Shown here one piece after another: positions 61,302-64,000 of a stretch of 64,000 bases of DNA. Position numbers and translations under genes: made by a program. Below the pieces are notes generated by a model, which searched no databases, was not told the DNA's origin, and saw nothing but the letters and a program-made list of their open reading frames with translations. Positions within the stretch are counted from its first letter, which is position 1. Every line of letters begins with the position of its first letter. Source of the stretch: Citrus sinensis (Eukaryota > Streptophyta > Magnoliopsida > Sapindales > Rutaceae); assembly GCF_022201045.2 (NCBI RefSeq), contig NC_068558.1, positions 43,737,001 to 43,801,000 on the forward strand, given 5' to 3'.

Positions 61302-64000
61302 ATGAGAGATGGGAACTCCAAGAAAAGCAAGGTTTATTTGTCTTGATAAAATGCCAAAACTTCTCTGATATCCATTTACATTTTGTTATGAGATTACTGA
61401 TTCTGTTTTTCTCTTCTTTTTTTGTTCCCTTCTTGAAGCTTTCGTGGCCAAAAACTCTGGTCAAAAAGTGGTTTAATATCAAGAACAGGGCAGAGGACTT
61501 TCAAGCAGATGATGATGATTATGAGGGTGATTAATTTGTCTATATCCTCTTCAATTTGGGTGGTTTAGGTGCCAATTTGGGTTCTGGGATTGTAAAATTG
61601 TAGCTTTCATATTTTGAAAAAAATAAAAAATGGGTTTTTTTTTACAACTAAGTTACTGGTGTTGGATTCTTCTAGACTGTGGGCACTTGCATTATTCAAC
61701 ATCTGCATGACCGCTTGTTTTGTACCGGAAATGTTTTGGTTTTTAATGGAAGAGGGAGTTTCTGCAGCCATCATGTGCAGCTCAAGATCTGCTATTTGTT
61801 TTCTTCTTCAACCTCAAATCTCGATTAATTGTTTTTATCCCAAAAAAAAAAAAATTGTTCATGGTGTTTGAGTATGCTGAGATTGATGGATGAAGAACAG
61901 CTTTAACCACTTTATGGTCTTTTTTTTCTTTTTCAGGTGGTGATGAAGATTGGGGAAACAACTTCGCTGAGAGAGAGGCATGCACTATCAAGAAAAGTAA
62001 AACAGGTTCAGCATCAGGCACCACCCACCCACTATTGCTTTGGACCACAACAAATATAAATTTACAAAAAAAAAAAATTCTAAAATTTCTTTTGCTGCTG
62101 AAAGATTTAATATTTTTCCCCAATATATTTTTAAAAAAATTCTCTAATCTTTCACTTGGATGCACAGAGAGATCAAGCAGGAGGAGTTCTGATCGAGTTC
62201 GGCGAGGAAAGATTGACCATGAAGCCTCACAAGTTACGGACGTGAATAATTACAAGTATGCTGCATATGCTCTAGTCTTATTCTCCTGGACAATTTATAT
62301 CATTGAAACAGCTGTTCTTAGTCCTTCTTTTTACTTTTCACGTGGGCACAGGATTTTTGTAGCTACATGGAATGTGGCTGGAAAATCCCCTCCAAGTTAT
62401 TTGAATCTTGAAGATTGGCTTCAGACCTCACCACCTGCTGACATTTATGTTCTTGGGTATGCCCAATTAATCAAAATTTTTTTTTTCCTCACTCATTTGT
62501 TTGAACTCTGTGAACGTAAGTATAACAGAAGAAGCCTCATTCATCCCTTTGGCATTCAGGTTTCAAGAGATTGTTCCTTTAAATGCTGGTAATGTTTTGG
62601 GCACAGAAAACAATGGTCCTGCTAGAAAATGGCTAGCTCTTATTAGGAAGACACTAAATAGTCTTCCTGGCACTAGTGGTGGTTGCCATACTCCTTCCCC
62701 AACACCTGATCCCATTGTAGAATTAGACGCAGACTTTGAGGGCTCAACAAGACCGAAAGCCTCGTCTTTCTTTCATCGGCGGTCTTTCCAGTCCTTAAGC
62801 CGCAGCATGAGGATGGATAATGAAATGGCACTGTCACAACCCCAACTGGACAGACGGTTCAGCGTCTGCGATCGGGTGATCTTTGGACACAGGCCTAGCG
62901 ATTATGACCCCAATTTCAGATGGGGTTCCTCTGATGATGAGAATGGTCCTGGTGATTCACCAGTCAACACACACTACTCACCAGTAACTTATAGCGGTTC
63001 CCTTTTCACGGAGGACAGAGATAGACCATGTGGCCCCTCAAGGTACTGTTTGGTTGCCAGTAAGCAAATGGTCGGAATATTTCTCACAGTATGGGTGAAA
63101 AGTGATTTAAGAGACAGTGTACGCAACATGAAAGTGTCATGTGTAGGCAGAGGATTGATGGGCTATCTTGGAAACAAGGTATATTTTTGCTTTTGTAAAA
63201 ATTTTCTTCATTTTGACAGTGAAGCTATGGTGAACATTATTTATTTATTTATTCATATATCTATTTTTATACGGAGACATTCTTAGTCTATTTGATTTTC
63301 CAGGGTTCAATTTCAATTAGCATGTCATTGCACCAAACGAGCTTTTGCTTTATATGTAGTCATTTAACCTCTGGGCAAAAGGAGGGAGATGAACTAAGAA
63401 GAAATTCTGATGTTATGGAGATTATTAGAAAGACAAGATTTCCCAAGGTTCATGGCATAGGGGATGAGAACTCCCCTCAAACAATTCTAGAGCATGAGTA
63501 CGGCCCTCATCCACTTGCATTAATTATTTTGCTGATTAATTCAGCATTCGGTGCTTTTTCTTTAAATTTTGTAAACAAAAAGCAATTCAAAACAAACTTT
63601 TAGCCTACTATTGCTCAATATTTAAAGTTCTGCTCATGTTGGTGCAGTCGAATCATCTGGCTTGGAGATTTAAATTATCGGATAGCTCTGTCATACCGCT
63701 TTGCAAAGGCTCTTGTTGAGATGCGCAACTGGAGGGCTTTGTTAGAGAATGACCAGGCATGTTTGTTAACTCCCATTAATTGGTTTTGATGATTACTTAA
63801 ATGCTTGGATGTTAGTCCTTTTAATTGTCATCAGAATTGATGCCTATTCTTGAGCTCTTTCAAAAGTGGCTCTATCTGATGGTTTGATGGTTTTTCCATT
63901 TTGCAGCTTCGCATAGAGCAAAGAAAGGGCCATGTCTTTAATGGATGGAGTGAAGGGAAGATATATTTCCCTCCAACGTACAAGTATTCAAACAATTCAG
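61302..64000 (+). CDS. Type I inositol polyphosphate 5-phosphatase (partial, 3' end outside window)
   Basis: Removes the 5-phosphate of Ins(1,4,5)P3/IP4 and, in some members, of phosphoinositides. Exons: 61302-61331, 61439-61526, 61937-62005, 62168-62255, 62352-62456, 62560-63178, 63304-63497, 63648-63756 and 63907 to the edge, about 465 residues so far. The N terminus [37 protein letters not shown] is typical of the plant type I group (IP5P1/2, CVP2-like). The catalytic domain opens [14 protein letters not shown] and [14 protein letters not shown], with a long Ser-rich insertion between FQEIVPL and [20 protein letters not shown], as usual in type I plant enzymes. The catalytic motif [17 protein letters not shown] is present; the later PAWCDRI motif lies outside. 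The intron after exon 8 has a GC donor (CAG|GCATGT). Synteny suggests the At3g63240-type paralogue. Confidence 0.92.

Noticed and set aside
1..64000. CRISPR arrays, operons, bacterial-type ribosome sites or riboswitches
   Set aside because: None seen. The genes are split nuclear plant genes, and no evenly spaced repeat array is present.

Overview
The window is nuclear DNA of a flowering plant, most likely a rosid eudicot; Citrus or a relative is a guess from gene content and general feel, not shown by the sequence. The evidence is AT-rich intergenic DNA, split genes with GT-AG introns, plant-only families (NETWORKED, EC1, SULTR3, MRK1/CBC-type Raf kinases), and plant Helitron, SINE and MITE remnants.

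Layout. 1-1036 (+): last five exons of a SULTR3-type sulfate transporter. 1836-4703: two abutting non-autonomous Helitrons. The first carries a frameshifted egg-cell-secreted EC1-like gene and the second an RPA/DUF223 fragment. 4918-6471 (+): ALP1-like domesticated PIF/Harbinger transposase that has lost two of its three catalytic acids. 7439-14804 (-): NETWORKED 1 actin-binding coiled-coil protein. 15640-22600: repeat-rich gap with a long-TIR MITE, a poly(T) retroposon footprint and a diverged segmental duplication. 22609-29634 (+): MCCA, the biotin subunit of mitochondrial 3-methylcrotonyl-CoA carboxylase. 32486-35674 (+): MRK1-like Raf-type kinase with a SINE in intron 1. 36442-39936: MITE-like elements in very AT-rich DNA. 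40417-43333 (+): homocysteine S-methyltransferase. 45775-46811 (-): C1orf52/UPF0690 homologue. 50303-51832 (+): BUD32 kinase of KEOPS. 54426-54908 (+): intronless STN1 of the CST telomere complex. 61302-64000 (+): 5' part of a type I inositol polyphosphate 5-phosphatase, cut off by the window end.

The genes are ordinary single transcription units, not operons. Together they look like a conserved ancestral plant block. From memory, ALP1, MRK1, HMT2 and a 5PTase are consecutive in Arabidopsis (near At3g63240-63270), and NET1D and MCCA are neighbours near At1g03080-03090. Here both sets are interleaved in one order. Exon models below were assembled by hand from splice signals, frame continuity and family knowledge. 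Each complete model closes in frame.

The most interesting items are the Helitron that carries an EC1-like fertilisation gene, the catalytically dead transposase-derived gene, two GC-AG introns, a SINE and a poly(T) insertion with clear target-site duplications, and the KEOPS/CST neighbour pair.
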